From Halorussus sp. MSC15.2 (GTDB lineage: Archaea; Halobacteriota; Halobacteria; Halobacteriales; Haladaptataceae): 64,000 nt of DNA. Positions 25,145 to 32,916 of the stretch are shown piece after piece (within the stretch, counting starts at the first letter, position 1; each line of letters opens with the position of its first letter). The notes under the pieces are model-generated. The model worked only from the letters and a program-made list of their open reading frames with translations, searched no databases and was not told where the DNA came from. The stretch is from NCBI RefSeq assembly GCF_010747475.1, contig NZ_VSLZ01000002.1, positions 372,001 through 436,000 of the forward strand. Direction: 5' to 3'. A program made the position numbers and the translations under genes.

Positions 25145-25612
25145 TCACGTTCCGCGTCCGAGTCGCTGGGCCTCTTGCTTCTGGTCGCGTGCCGCGTACG
25201 CGCTGAACGCACCGACGACTAGCGCGACGAGACCCACGACGATGTCGTTCCAGAACGCGGCGTCGTTGACCGCCTCGGTGGCCCCACCGCCAGCACCGAA
25301 CAGGAACGGCGCCGCCACGAGCCACAGTCCGAGGAGCGCGGCAATCGCTGCGGCACCGACACTTCCGACCTTGTCGCTCCCGCGTCGCGAGTAGTTGTAC
25401 GCCCCCACGGCGAGCAGGAGTGCGCCGACGATGACGTCGTTCCAGAACTGCGACGCGACGACGTCGAACAGGAAGGCCTCCGCGAGCATCCACGCCCCGA
25501 GCAGGGCGATGATGCCCGAGAGCCACTTCCCGCGTTCGTGCGGATTCGGGTCGATGTCGTTATCGACCGCTTCGTCCATCTCGTATTCGGCGTCAGTGTC
25601 GCGGTTGCTCAT
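25145..25612 (-). CDS. SPW repeat membrane protein
   Basis: A 155-residue protein with four membrane segments in two SPW-type repeats: KWLSGIIALLGAWMLAEAFL...FWNDVIVGALLLAVGAYNY and a second copy AAIAALLGLWLVAAPFLF...FWNDIVVGLVALVVGAFSAY. The N-terminus (about 30 residues) is highly acidic. SPW proteins are small membrane proteins of unknown biochemical role. It converges with the preceding small membrane protein gene. Confidence 0.88.
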   Translation of the reverse strand: MSNRDTDAEYEMDEAVDNDIDPNPHERGKWLSGIIALLGAWMLAEAFLFDVVASQFWNDVIVGALLLAVGAYNYSRRGSDKVGSVGAAAIAALLGLWLVAAPFLFGAGGGATEAVNDAAFWNDIVVGLVALVVGAFSAYAARDQKQEAQRLGRGT

Positions 25613-25832
25613 CGTTTCTCCCCCGTGTCGTCGTATGGTCGTGGGTTCAAAGAGTCTGCTGGCCCCGTTCTCGGAGCGTTACATGTAGGCCCAATTACTG
25701 TCCCCGAGAGGCACAGATAGCTCGTTTCTGTATCCGAACCGAGTTACTCACGCTGTCCGCCAGAGGTGACAGAACCACGCGGCCATTCTGCTTAACCTCG
25801 AAGAGATTCCAACTGTAGACGGGGGAGTACTT

Positions 25833-27167
25833 ATGGCGAATTCGAGAATGACAGTAGACCGCGACGAGATAGAAACGTGGGCCGACGAACACGACGCAGT
25901 ACCGGTCCGCGAGGGCGACGAGGTACGACTCGTCCCCGAAGACGAGATGATGGGAGAACACGAGCGTCTCGACTGGGAGACGTTCCACCGAGAGGTAGAC
26001 GAAAGCGACCGCGTCGTGACCTATCACGGCGACGCAGGCGACCGACAACTGTTCGAGGTGACCCACCGCGACGACGCGCTCGAACGCGTGACGACCGAGT
26101 CCGAGGAGTTCGACCGCGACGAGGCCGAACAGCGACTGATGGAGGGCGAGACCATAACCGGAACCGTCACCGAGACGACGGTCGTCGAAGAGACCATCGT
26201 CGAGGAGGCCACCCTCGAAAGCGAAGTCGTCGACCGCGAGACCATCGAGCGGAACGTGGTGGACGTCGACCTGATGGACCGCGAGTGCCAGACCTGCGAC
26301 ATCACCACCGAGGAGGCCGACTTCGACTACCTCGGGACGTACGGGACCGACCGGTTCGTCGGCGACGACGTGACGACGATGGAGACGGGACGGTACGACG
26401 AGTATCCGTTCGACGTCACCGTGGAGGTCCGCGAGGACTGGGCGGTCACGATGGAGGACGTCGACCGCTACACCGTCGAGACGCGCATCACCGACGTGGA
26501 CGTCACCGAGACCGACGAGGTCGAGACCCGGGACCTCGAAGCCCGGATAGACGTGGAGTCCGTCCACCGACAGCTGCTGGACAGCGACGTCATCGACTTC
26601 GACGCCGGTCTGGACGAGGGCGAGATTGTCGATACCGAGACCTACGACATCGAGAGCGAGTTCACGGACGACGACATCCTCACCACGTATCTCACCTCTC
26701 GGCGACGATTCGAGCGCGAACTCTCGGACCGGACCCGACTCACGACCGACGTCGTCGAGGGCGAACTCCTCGACCGCGAGATGGTGCGGGAGGAGGACAT
26801 CGAGGCGGGCCTCGCCGAGCGCGACGCGTACGAGACGGAAACGGAGGTCGAGACTGAAACGGTTACCGAGACCGAAACGGAAATCGAGACCGACGAAGAG
26901 ATTCGAGTCATCCCCGAGGAGAGCGACGAGGGCAAACCGGTCGTCAACGCCCACGGCGACCAAATCGGTGAGGTCGTGGAGGCCGAACACGGCGTCGCCT
27001 ACGTCGACCCGCATCCGAGTCTGACAGAGAAGATTATGGCGCGACTCGGGGCCGACGAGGACGACGAGGACTACCGACTCCGCGAGGACAAAATCGAACG
27101 CATCACCGACGACGAGGTCGTGGTCACGACCGGCGTGATGGACGAAGAACTCGACGATAGCAGGTAG
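25833..27167 (+). CDS. Very acidic protein with C-terminal PRC-barrel-like domain
   Basis: A 444-residue, extremely Asp/Glu-rich soluble protein. The N-terminal 70 residues form a small domain (ETWADEHDAVPVREGDEVRL). The middle (75-350) is a long run of V/T/E-rich beta-like repeats with a Cys pair (RECQTC), ending in a pure Glu/Thr/Val tract (about 325-350). The last 80 residues (GKPVVNAHGDQIGEVVEAEHGVAYVDPH...) look like a PRC-barrel, a domain found in ribosome-maturation, photosynthetic and stress proteins. No signal peptide. Function unknown; an extended scaffold is one possibility. Confidence 0.75.
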   Translation: MANSRMTVDRDEIETWADEHDAVPVREGDEVRLVPEDEMMGEHERLDWETFHREVDESDRVVTYHGDAGDRQLFEVTHRDDALERVTTESEEFDRDEAEQRLMEGETITGTVTETTVVEETIVEEATLESEVVDRETIERNVVDVDLMDRECQTCDITTEEADFDYLGTYGTDRFVGDDVTTMETGRYDEYPFDVTVEVREDWAVTMEDVDRYTVETRITDVDVTETDEVETRDLEARIDVESVHRQLLDSDVIDFDAGLDEGEIVDTETYDIESEFTDDDILTTYLTSRRRFERELSDRTRLTTDVVEGELLDREMVREEDIEAGLAERDAYETETEVETETVTETETEIETDEEIRVIPEESDEGKPVVNAHGDQIGEVVEAEHGVAYVDPHPSLTEKIMARLGADEDDEDYRLREDKIERITDDEVVVTTGVMDEELDDSR

Positions 27168-27287
27168 TTCCGTAGTTCGCCTCTCGTTCCTCGCTTTCGA
27201 GTGCCCGCACGCGTCCGACTGCCAAAGCCGAGCGGAGTCGAGCGGACAGTATTCTGCGGTCAGAATCCGACCCTCTCAGCCGCCGGA

Positions 27288-28736
27288 CTATTCGACGCGG
27301 AACTCGGGTCCCGAGTCGGTGTCCTGCACTTCGACGCCCAGCGCTTCGAGTTCGTCGCGGAGGTCGTCGGCCCGTTCGTAGTTGCCCGACTCGCGCTCGC
27401 GTTCGCGAAGGTCGAGGACGAGTTCCACAACTTCGTCGAGCAGTTCGACGTTCCCCTCGCCGTCGCCCGTCAGCGCCAACCCGAGAACGTCCTCGCCGAA
27501 GGTCTCGAACGTCTCGACGGCGTCCCGGAGCGCGCGGTAGTCGTGCTCCTCGCGGGAATCGACGTGCTTGTTGACTGCGCTGACGAGTTCCAGCAGCGCC
27601 GTGATGGCCTCGCGGGTGTTGAAGTCGTCGTTCATCGCGGCCTCGAACTCCTCGCGGGTCGCGGCCACGGCGTCCCGCAGGTCCGCGTCCTCGACTTTCG
27701 TCCGGGCGTCAGCGCTGTCGGCGGCCTCGGCCGCTCGCTCGTAGCCCCGTGCCAGTCGCTCCCAGCGTTCGACCGCCTCGTCCAGCGTCTCCTCGCTGTA
27801 GGTCTGGCGGTTGTTGTACGCGGTCGAGAGCAGGAACATCCGGATGGCGTCGGCCCCGAACTCCGAGACGGCGTTGCGGACCGTGAAGTAGTTCTGGAGC
27901 GACGAGGACATCTTCTCGCCGCCGGTCTCCAGCAGGCGGACGTGGAGCCAGTAGTTGACGAACTGCTGGCCGGTCGCGGCCTCGCTCTGGGCGATTTCGT
28001 TCTCGTGGTGGGGGAAGACGAGGTCCTGCCCGCCGACGTGGAGGTCGAGCGTCTCGCCGAGGTGGCTCATGCTCATCGCGGAGCACTCGATGTGCCACCC
28101 CGGACGGCCCTCGCCCCACGGCGAGTCCCACGTCTCGCCACCCGACTCGCCGTCGTCCGGATGCGCTTCGCCGGCCTTCCAGAGTGCGAAGTCGGCGGCG
28201 TTGCGCTTCTCGGACAGTTCGTCTTCCTCGCCCTGCGCTTCCATCTCCTCGACGTTCTGGTTCGAGAGTTTGCCGTACTCCTCGAACTGGGTCACGTCGA
28301 AGTAGACCGACCCGTTCGACTCGTAGGCGTACCCCTTCTCGACGAGGGTCTCCACGAGGTCGATTATCTCGGGGACGTGTTCGCTGACGCGAGGGTAGAC
28401 CTCCGCGCGCTTGAGGTTGAGCGACCGCATGTCCGCGATGACCTCCGAGACGAAGTGGCGAGCCACCTCGCTCTCGCTGTCGCCCAGTCCCTCCTCGCCG
28501 ACGCGCGCGACGATTTTCTCGTTCACGTCGGTGAAGTTCTCGACGTGGCGCACGTCGTAGCCGAGGTGTTCGAGCCACCGATGCATCACGTCGACGTGGA
28601 CCCACGACCGGGCGTGCCCGAGGTGGGCGAGGTCCGAGACCGTGAGTCCGCAGTAGTAGAGGAGGACGGAGTCGGGGTCCTGCGGTTCGAACGGTTCCGG
28701 CTCCCCGGTGAGGGTGTTCGTCACTTGGAGCGTCAT
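27288..28736 (-). CDS. cysS: Cysteinyl-tRNA synthetase
   Basis: A class I aminoacyl-tRNA synthetase of 482 residues that charges tRNA-Cys. Visible: zinc-ligand Cys29 in YYCGLTVSD, the HIGH-equivalent LGHARSWVH (39-47), WHIECSAMS with the second zinc cysteine, GGQDLVFPHHENE and the KMSKS-equivalent GGEKMSSSL (about 275). The C-terminal helical anticodon-binding region follows, ending with ALGVEVQDTDSG. Normal length for the family and intact. Confidence 0.96.
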   Translation of the reverse strand: MTLQVTNTLTGEPEPFEPQDPDSVLLYYCGLTVSDLAHLGHARSWVHVDVMHRWLEHLGYDVRHVENFTDVNEKIVARVGEEGLGDSESEVARHFVSEVIADMRSLNLKRAEVYPRVSEHVPEIIDLVETLVEKGYAYESNGSVYFDVTQFEEYGKLSNQNVEEMEAQGEEDELSEKRNAADFALWKAGEAHPDDGESGGETWDSPWGEGRPGWHIECSAMSMSHLGETLDLHVGGQDLVFPHHENEIAQSEAATGQQFVNYWLHVRLLETGGEKMSSSLQNYFTVRNAVSEFGADAIRMFLLSTAYNNRQTYSEETLDEAVERWERLARGYERAAEAADSADARTKVEDADLRDAVAATREEFEAAMNDDFNTREAITALLELVSAVNKHVDSREEHDYRALRDAVETFETFGEDVLGLALTGDGEGNVELLDEVVELVLDLRERERESGNYERADDLRDELEALGVEVQDTDSGPEFRVE

Positions 28737-28828
28737 TGCCGACTAGTAGCCGGAGCGACCGTTTTAAAGCGTCGATAGAAACACTACGCGCCGCTGTCGT
28801 CGTGTTCGAATCTCTCCCCGGCGTCGAG

Positions 28829-29326
28829 TCACTCCGACTCGGGAACCGCGTCCAGCGCGTCCTCGACGACTCGAACCGTATCGGGTCCGTCGCGGCGCTC
28901 GACCGCGAGGACGATTGCGTCGTCCGCGACGCCCGCCGCCCGGACGCCGACGCCCGCCGCGTCCAAGCGCCCGAGGACGTGCCTAAGCGCGCTCGCGTCC
29001 GCGTCGCCCGACGCGACCACCCCGGTCAGTGACCCCTCGCCCGGAGCGAGCGCGGTTCCGCCGACCACCAGCAACGCGTCGTCCGGGTCGTCGGTTTCAC
29101 CCAGTCCGCTCTCCATCGAGACGTGGGCGGTTCGGGCCGCCGTCTCGTAGTCGGGGAGCGACTCGGCGAACCGCCGGAGCGCCGTGGCTATCGACTCGGC
29201 GTCGCCGTCCACGTCGTCCGACAGGAAGCGGGCCGCCGCGGTGTAGTTGACGACATTCGCCCGGAGTGAAGCGAAGAGGAAGGGCCGACGCCGGACCGCG
29301 TCGCGGGCATCCTCGGCGAGTGACAT
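28829..29326 (-). CDS. Conserved haloarchaeal protein, unknown function
   Basis: A 165-residue soluble acidic protein. ATG at 29326 (MSLAEDARDAVRRRPFLF) is preferred to an upstream start that would add nine unlikely residues. An N-terminal helical half (LRANVVNYTAAARFL, ESIATALRRFAESL) is followed by a beta-alpha half (DDALLVVGGTALAPG, RHVLGRLDAAGVGVRAAGVADDAIVLAVE) that resembles ACT-type ligand-binding folds. No motif gives a reaction. Confidence 0.7.
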   Translation of the reverse strand: MSLAEDARDAVRRRPFLFASLRANVVNYTAAARFLSDDVDGDAESIATALRRFAESLPDYETAARTAHVSMESGLGETDDPDDALLVVGGTALAPGEGSLTGVVASGDADASALRHVLGRLDAAGVGVRAAGVADDAIVLAVERRDGPDTVRVVEDALDAVPESE

Positions 29327-29409
29327 GCGCGAAGCGACGCAGGCGACGGGCAAAAGCGATACGATAGCCTCCCTGGTCGACGCACCCGTACCTCGATAGA
29401 GCAGTCGGC

Positions 29410-29997
29410 CTATCGCTCACCCGACCGCAGGAGAAGATAACCAGCGGCCACGACGCTTCCGAGGACGGCGAGCGCACCGACCAATACCGCCACGCTGTCC
29501 GAGAGGGTGGCCGACCCCACCGCCACCGTGATAGCGAGAACACCGAGAACGGCGACCGGCGCGTTCCGACCCAGCGAGAGGTCGGACAGTTCGTATCCCT
29601 CGTCCGCGTCCTCGTCGCCCTCGTCGCGAACCGGGGCGGCGAGGGTCTCGTCGATGTCCACGGCGTCCTCGCCTTCCTCGGACTCGACTATCGAGACCGT
29701 AACGTAGTCAGTCTCCGCACCGTGTCCGGTGACTATCTTGACCTGCCCCTCGACCGGCCGGGGGCCGTCCCCGACTTCGACGTTCACCTGCTGGGTCGAG
29801 TTGGCGTCCACGAAGTGGTTGTTCGCCGGGATGGACGCCACCGACGAGAGCGCGTCATCCAGATGCAGGTGGACGTGGACCGGCGCGTCGCCGTTGTGTA
29901 ACAGAATCGGGAACGAGTCCGTCGCCTCGAACGACGCCCGCGTCTGAATGTCGTGTAGTCGGTCGTCGTTGAGACGGACGGGGAGACTGTCTGGCAC
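29410..29997 (-). CDS. Membrane-anchored protein with N-terminal beta domain
   Basis: A 195-residue protein. Residues 1-105 form a soluble beta domain (LPVRLNDDRLHDIQTRASF, HNGDAPVHVHLHLDD), then an acidic linker (EEGEDAVDIDETLAAP), then two C-terminal membrane segments (about 147-163, 169-190) and a short basic end. No signal peptide; the soluble part precedes the anchor. No named family assigned with confidence. Confidence 0.7.
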   Translation of the reverse strand: MPDSLPVRLNDDRLHDIQTRASFEATDSFPILLHNGDAPVHVHLHLDDALSSVASIPANNHFVDANSTQQVNVEVGDGPRPVEGQVKIVTGHGAETDYVTVSIVESEEGEDAVDIDETLAAPVRDEGDEDADEGYELSDLSLGRNAPVAVLGVLAITVAVGSATLSDSVAVLVGALAVLGSVVAAGYLLLRSGER

Positions 29998-30030
29998 GCT
30001 ATCGTCACCTCTAACCGAGGGTAGAAAAAA

Positions 30031-30222
30031 CTACGCCTCCACCTCGCGCATGTCCGGCGGCAGGAGGTTGGGGATGCCGTCCTCGATAGGGTAGGTCTCG
30101 CCGCACTCGGTGCAGGTCAGCGTCCCGGTGATGACCTCCTCGTCGTCGGTTTCGGTGGCGTCGAGTTCGAGTTCCTGCTTGTCCAGCGGACAACAGATGA
30201 TGTCCATCAGCGACTGCTTCAT
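30031..30222 (-). CDS. Trm112/UPF0434-like zinc-ribbon protein
   Basis: A 63-residue protein with a Trm112-like pattern: MKQSLMDIICCPLDKQELEL, then CTECGETYPIEDGIPNLLPP. Cysteines in CCP and C-x2-C can bind zinc. In archaea and eukaryotes Trm112 activates several RNA and protein methyltransferases by covering a hydrophobic face. Start ATG at 30222 chosen because it gives the family's normal N-terminus; an upstream extension would be basic and unlike it. Confidence 0.85.
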   Translation of the reverse strand: MKQSLMDIICCPLDKQELELDATETDDEEVITGTLTCTECGETYPIEDGIPNLLPPDMREVEA

Positions 30223-30394
30223 GATAGTGCCTGTGAGTGGGCGGGGCAAAAGCGTGACGGGTTCGACGGTAGCGGTCAGGACTACGTATCTAAACCAATC
30301 GGGATTTCGAATGGCTCGCCGTGACCGGACGCAGTGGAAGTGACGAGACAATGTTCGACTTCAGTCCCCTGTACTACCGCGGTCTCGAAGGCTT

Positions 30395-30529
30395 CTAACC
30401 GCAGTTACAGTTGACGGTTGCATCGAGCGGTGACGAGTAATCGTTCCCGATGTCGGGGTGTCTGTGGGCAGACGGGTCGGGAACCGCTTCATCGAAGTAC
30501 TCACCGGTGACACAGTGGTAGTTCGTCAC
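30395..30529 (-). CDS. Possible small Cys-containing protein or gene remnant (44 aa)
   Basis: A short minus-strand frame from GTG 30529 to TAG 30397-30395. Its product (TNYHCVTGEYFDEAVPDPSA..., ending NCNCG) has the acidic, lysine-free make-up of real haloarchaeal protein and three cysteines. No ribosome site or TATA box is seen before it, and the frame stays open upstream for about 20 more codons, so it may be the end of a decayed gene rather than a working one. Confidence 0.3.
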   Translation of the reverse strand: MTNYHCVTGEYFDEAVPDPSAHRHPDIGNDYSSPLDATVNCNCG

Positions 30530-30586
30530 GAAGAGCGGCGTCGAAGCCCGATGGGCGTTCGACGGCCACCGACCTGCGGAGGTCCG

Positions 30587-30820
30587 TCACGGTTCCGGAA
30601 CTTCGAGTTCTCGTTCGTCGTCAGCGACTTCGTCGGCGAGTCGCTCGGCGAGCAGTCGGGTCGCCGACTCGTGGTCCTCTTTCCGGCGCTGAATCTGGTA
30701 CGGCCCGATTTCGTCGGTCTCGTACTCGTCGAACCTCTCCGGCAGGTCGTGGCGGGCCGCGAGGTAATCGTGGGTCTTTGCGAGCAGCGCGTGAAGGTAG
30801 ATGAGTTCGACTTTGCGCAT
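30587..30820 (-). CDS. UPF0058 family protein
   Basis: A 77-residue, all-helical acidic protein: MRKVELIYLHALLAKTHDYL, a loop with ERFDEYETDEIGPYQIQRRK, then a helix rich in Glu/Ala. The opening M-K-E-L-LH-L pattern matches archaeal UPF0058 proteins, of unknown function. A related protein lies at 35718-35996. ATG at 30820 is the only start giving this family N-terminus. Confidence 0.8.
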   Translation of the reverse strand: MRKVELIYLHALLAKTHDYLAARHDLPERFDEYETDEIGPYQIQRRKEDHESATRLLAERLADEVADDERELEVPEP

Positions 30821-30984
30821 AGGTGCGCGAGAGGCGTAGTCGTGGAGTTCGGCGTAGCCATCTCTCTCCGGTTTGCACGACACGTTACGACTAGCCTTCG
30901 ATACCAGTATGCCTCCACACGGTCTTAAGCCTGACCGCCAACGCGTCCGTCGGTATCTCGAAGGCGAAAAATCGCTCTCCGTCG

Positions 30985-32349
30985 TTATTCGAGTGGGTTC
31001 TCCACCACGACGGTCTCCTCGCGGCCCGGTCCGACGCCGACCGCGTAGATGGCGGCGTCGAGTTCGTCGCTGACGTACTCGAGGTACGTCCGGGCGTTCT
31101 CCGGAATCGCGTCGTACCCCTCCTCGGCGATGCGGCTCCAATCGACGTCGTCCCACCCGTCGAACGTGCGGTAGTTGGGTTCGCACTCGGCCCATCGCTC
31201 GGTGGTGGCGGGGACGGTGTATCTCTCCTCACCGTCGAGGTCGTAGCTGTGGGCGACTTTCACTTCGTCGAGGCCCGAGAGCACGTCGATGTGGTTGACG
31301 GCGAGTCCCGTGAAACCGTTGGTGCGCGCGGAGTGGCGAAGCATCGGCACGTCGAGCCATCCGACGCGGCGCGGGCGACCGGTGACGGTCCCGTACTCGC
31401 CGCCCTCCTCGCGGATGTACTCGGCCAGTTCCTCGTTCTCGCCCTCGCCCTGCTCGTCGTAGCCGGGCGTGTCACCCTCGACGCCGCCGAGTTCGGTCGG
31501 GAGCGGACCGCTTCCGACGCGGGTGAGGTACGCTTTGACGATGCCGACGATGTCGCCGCCGCCGACGACGCCGGGGCTGAGACCGGTACCGGTGGCGGCC
31601 CCGCCCGCCGTGGGGTTCGAGGACGTGACGTACGGGTAGTTCCCGTGGTCGATGTCGATGAGGGTGCCCTGCGCGCCCTCGAACATCAACTGGTCGCCGG
31701 ACTCGATGCGGTCGGTGAGGAACTCGCCGGAATCGACGGTCATGTCCTCGTCCGCCAGACGCTCGCCGTAGCGCTTGTACTCCTCGAAGAGACTGGCGAT
31801 GTCGAACTCTTCGCCCGTCTCGACGCCGAACACGTCCTCGGCGAGTCGCTGTTTCTGCGGCACGACGTACTCCAACTTCTCCCGGAGCAGTTCGGGGTCG
31901 AGCAGGTCGCCGACGCGGATGCCGCGCCGACCCGCTTTGTCCTCGTACGTCGGGCCGATACCCCGCCCCGTCGTCCCGACCTCTTGGTCGGACTCGCTCT
32001 TGACGTCTTCCTCGATACCGTCGAGCACGCGGTGGTACGGGAAGATGACGTGCGCGCGCCGGGCCACGCGCACGTCGGGGTCGAGACCCCGCTCTCGCAG
32101 GTCGTCTATCTCCTCGAACAGCGTCGCGGGATTGACGACGCACCCGTTGCCGAGGACGCCGACCTTCCCGCGGACTGCACCGCTCGGAACGAGCGAGAGT
32201 TTGTACTCGGTGCCGTCCTCGACGACGGTGTGGCCAGCGTTGTCCCCGCCCTGATAGCGGGCGACCACGTCGACGGCGTCGCCCCAGAGGTCCACGACGC
32301 CGCCTTTTCCCTCGTCGCCGAGTTGCGAACCGACGATGGTTACGGTCAT
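30985..32349 (-). CDS. purA: Adenylosuccinate synthetase
   Basis: A 454-residue enzyme that uses GTP to join IMP and aspartate in AMP synthesis. Visible: N-terminal GTP-binding motif VGSQLGDEGKGGVVD, YQGGDNAGHTVV, GTTGRGIGPTYEDKAGRRGI, LFEGAQGTLIDIDHGNYPY-type block (as MFEGAQGT...), and PRRVGWLDVPMLRHS near the C-terminus. It carries haloarchaeal acidic inserts (EQGEGENEELAEYIREEGG). ATG at 32349 is the family start. On the minus strand CATAAATAC near 32400 is a plausible TATA box. Confidence 0.96.
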   Translation of the reverse strand: MTVTIVGSQLGDEGKGGVVDLWGDAVDVVARYQGGDNAGHTVVEDGTEYKLSLVPSGAVRGKVGVLGNGCVVNPATLFEEIDDLRERGLDPDVRVARRAHVIFPYHRVLDGIEEDVKSESDQEVGTTGRGIGPTYEDKAGRRGIRVGDLLDPELLREKLEYVVPQKQRLAEDVFGVETGEEFDIASLFEEYKRYGERLADEDMTVDSGEFLTDRIESGDQLMFEGAQGTLIDIDHGNYPYVTSSNPTAGGAATGTGLSPGVVGGGDIVGIVKAYLTRVGSGPLPTELGGVEGDTPGYDEQGEGENEELAEYIREEGGEYGTVTGRPRRVGWLDVPMLRHSARTNGFTGLAVNHIDVLSGLDEVKVAHSYDLDGEERYTVPATTERWAECEPNYRTFDGWDDVDWSRIAEEGYDAIPENARTYLEYVSDELDAAIYAVGVGPGREETVVVENPLE

Positions 32350-32575
32350 TACGCGGAACGGTTGTCGGCCATTCGGTAAACCGATTACGGTCCGTTCCCC
32401 GTATTTATGCACGTACATGGATAGATATGGTGGCTCGGCGGCGGAAAGCCACAGTATCGAGGACATCCGAATTTCTTGCGGACCGACAACGCTATATGAC
32501 TCGACGCCAGAGCTGTTAACTACTCGCACCAGACTGCGACGGGTCGGTCGTGTGGCGGGTCCGGACGGACAGCAA

Positions 32576-32585
32576 CTTTTAAAAG
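32576..32585 (+). promoter_or_regulatory. Palindromic TATA box before HTH gene
   Basis: The perfect palindrome CTTTTAAAAG ends 25 nt before the ATG at 32611, the classic archaeal spacing for a leaderless mRNA. Confidence 0.6.
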
Positions 32586-32610
32586 TCTCTAAGACAAGTT
32601 AACACGTGCC

Positions 32611-32916
32611 ATGATAGATAGACTTGAGAAAGAAGTCGATATGTTGGAGCGCCATCTGCAGGTCCTCAAGATGGTTATCGAGAGCGAACCGATTGGCATC
32701 GTGAAGATGTCGAACGAGACCGGCTACCCGCACCACAAGGTCCGATACTCCCTCCGCGTCCTCGAAGAGGAGAACCTCATCGAACCCTCGAGTCAGGGAG
32801 CCATCACGACCGAACGCACCCAAGAGTTCGTCGACGAACTCGACGACAAAATCGACGAAATCTCGGCCAGTCTGGCCGAAATGAAGATTAGCGAGACCGC
32901 GGAAGCCGAAAACTAG
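32611..32916 (+). CDS. Winged-helix transcriptional regulator
   Basis: A 101-residue protein with an N-terminal helix (MIDRLEKEVDMLERHLQVLK), a winged helix (ESEPIGIVKMSNETGYPHHKVRYSLRVLEEENLIEPSS) whose recognition helix is likely PHHKVRYSLRVLEE, and a C-terminal coiled-coil helix (DELDDKIDEISASLAEMK). It belongs to the small archaeal HTH regulators of the COG3432 type. Targets unknown. It ends 3 bases into the convergent gene at 32913. Confidence 0.85.
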   Translation: MIDRLEKEVDMLERHLQVLKMVIESEPIGIVKMSNETGYPHHKVRYSLRVLEEENLIEPSSQGAITTERTQEFVDELDDKIDEISASLAEMKISETAEAEN

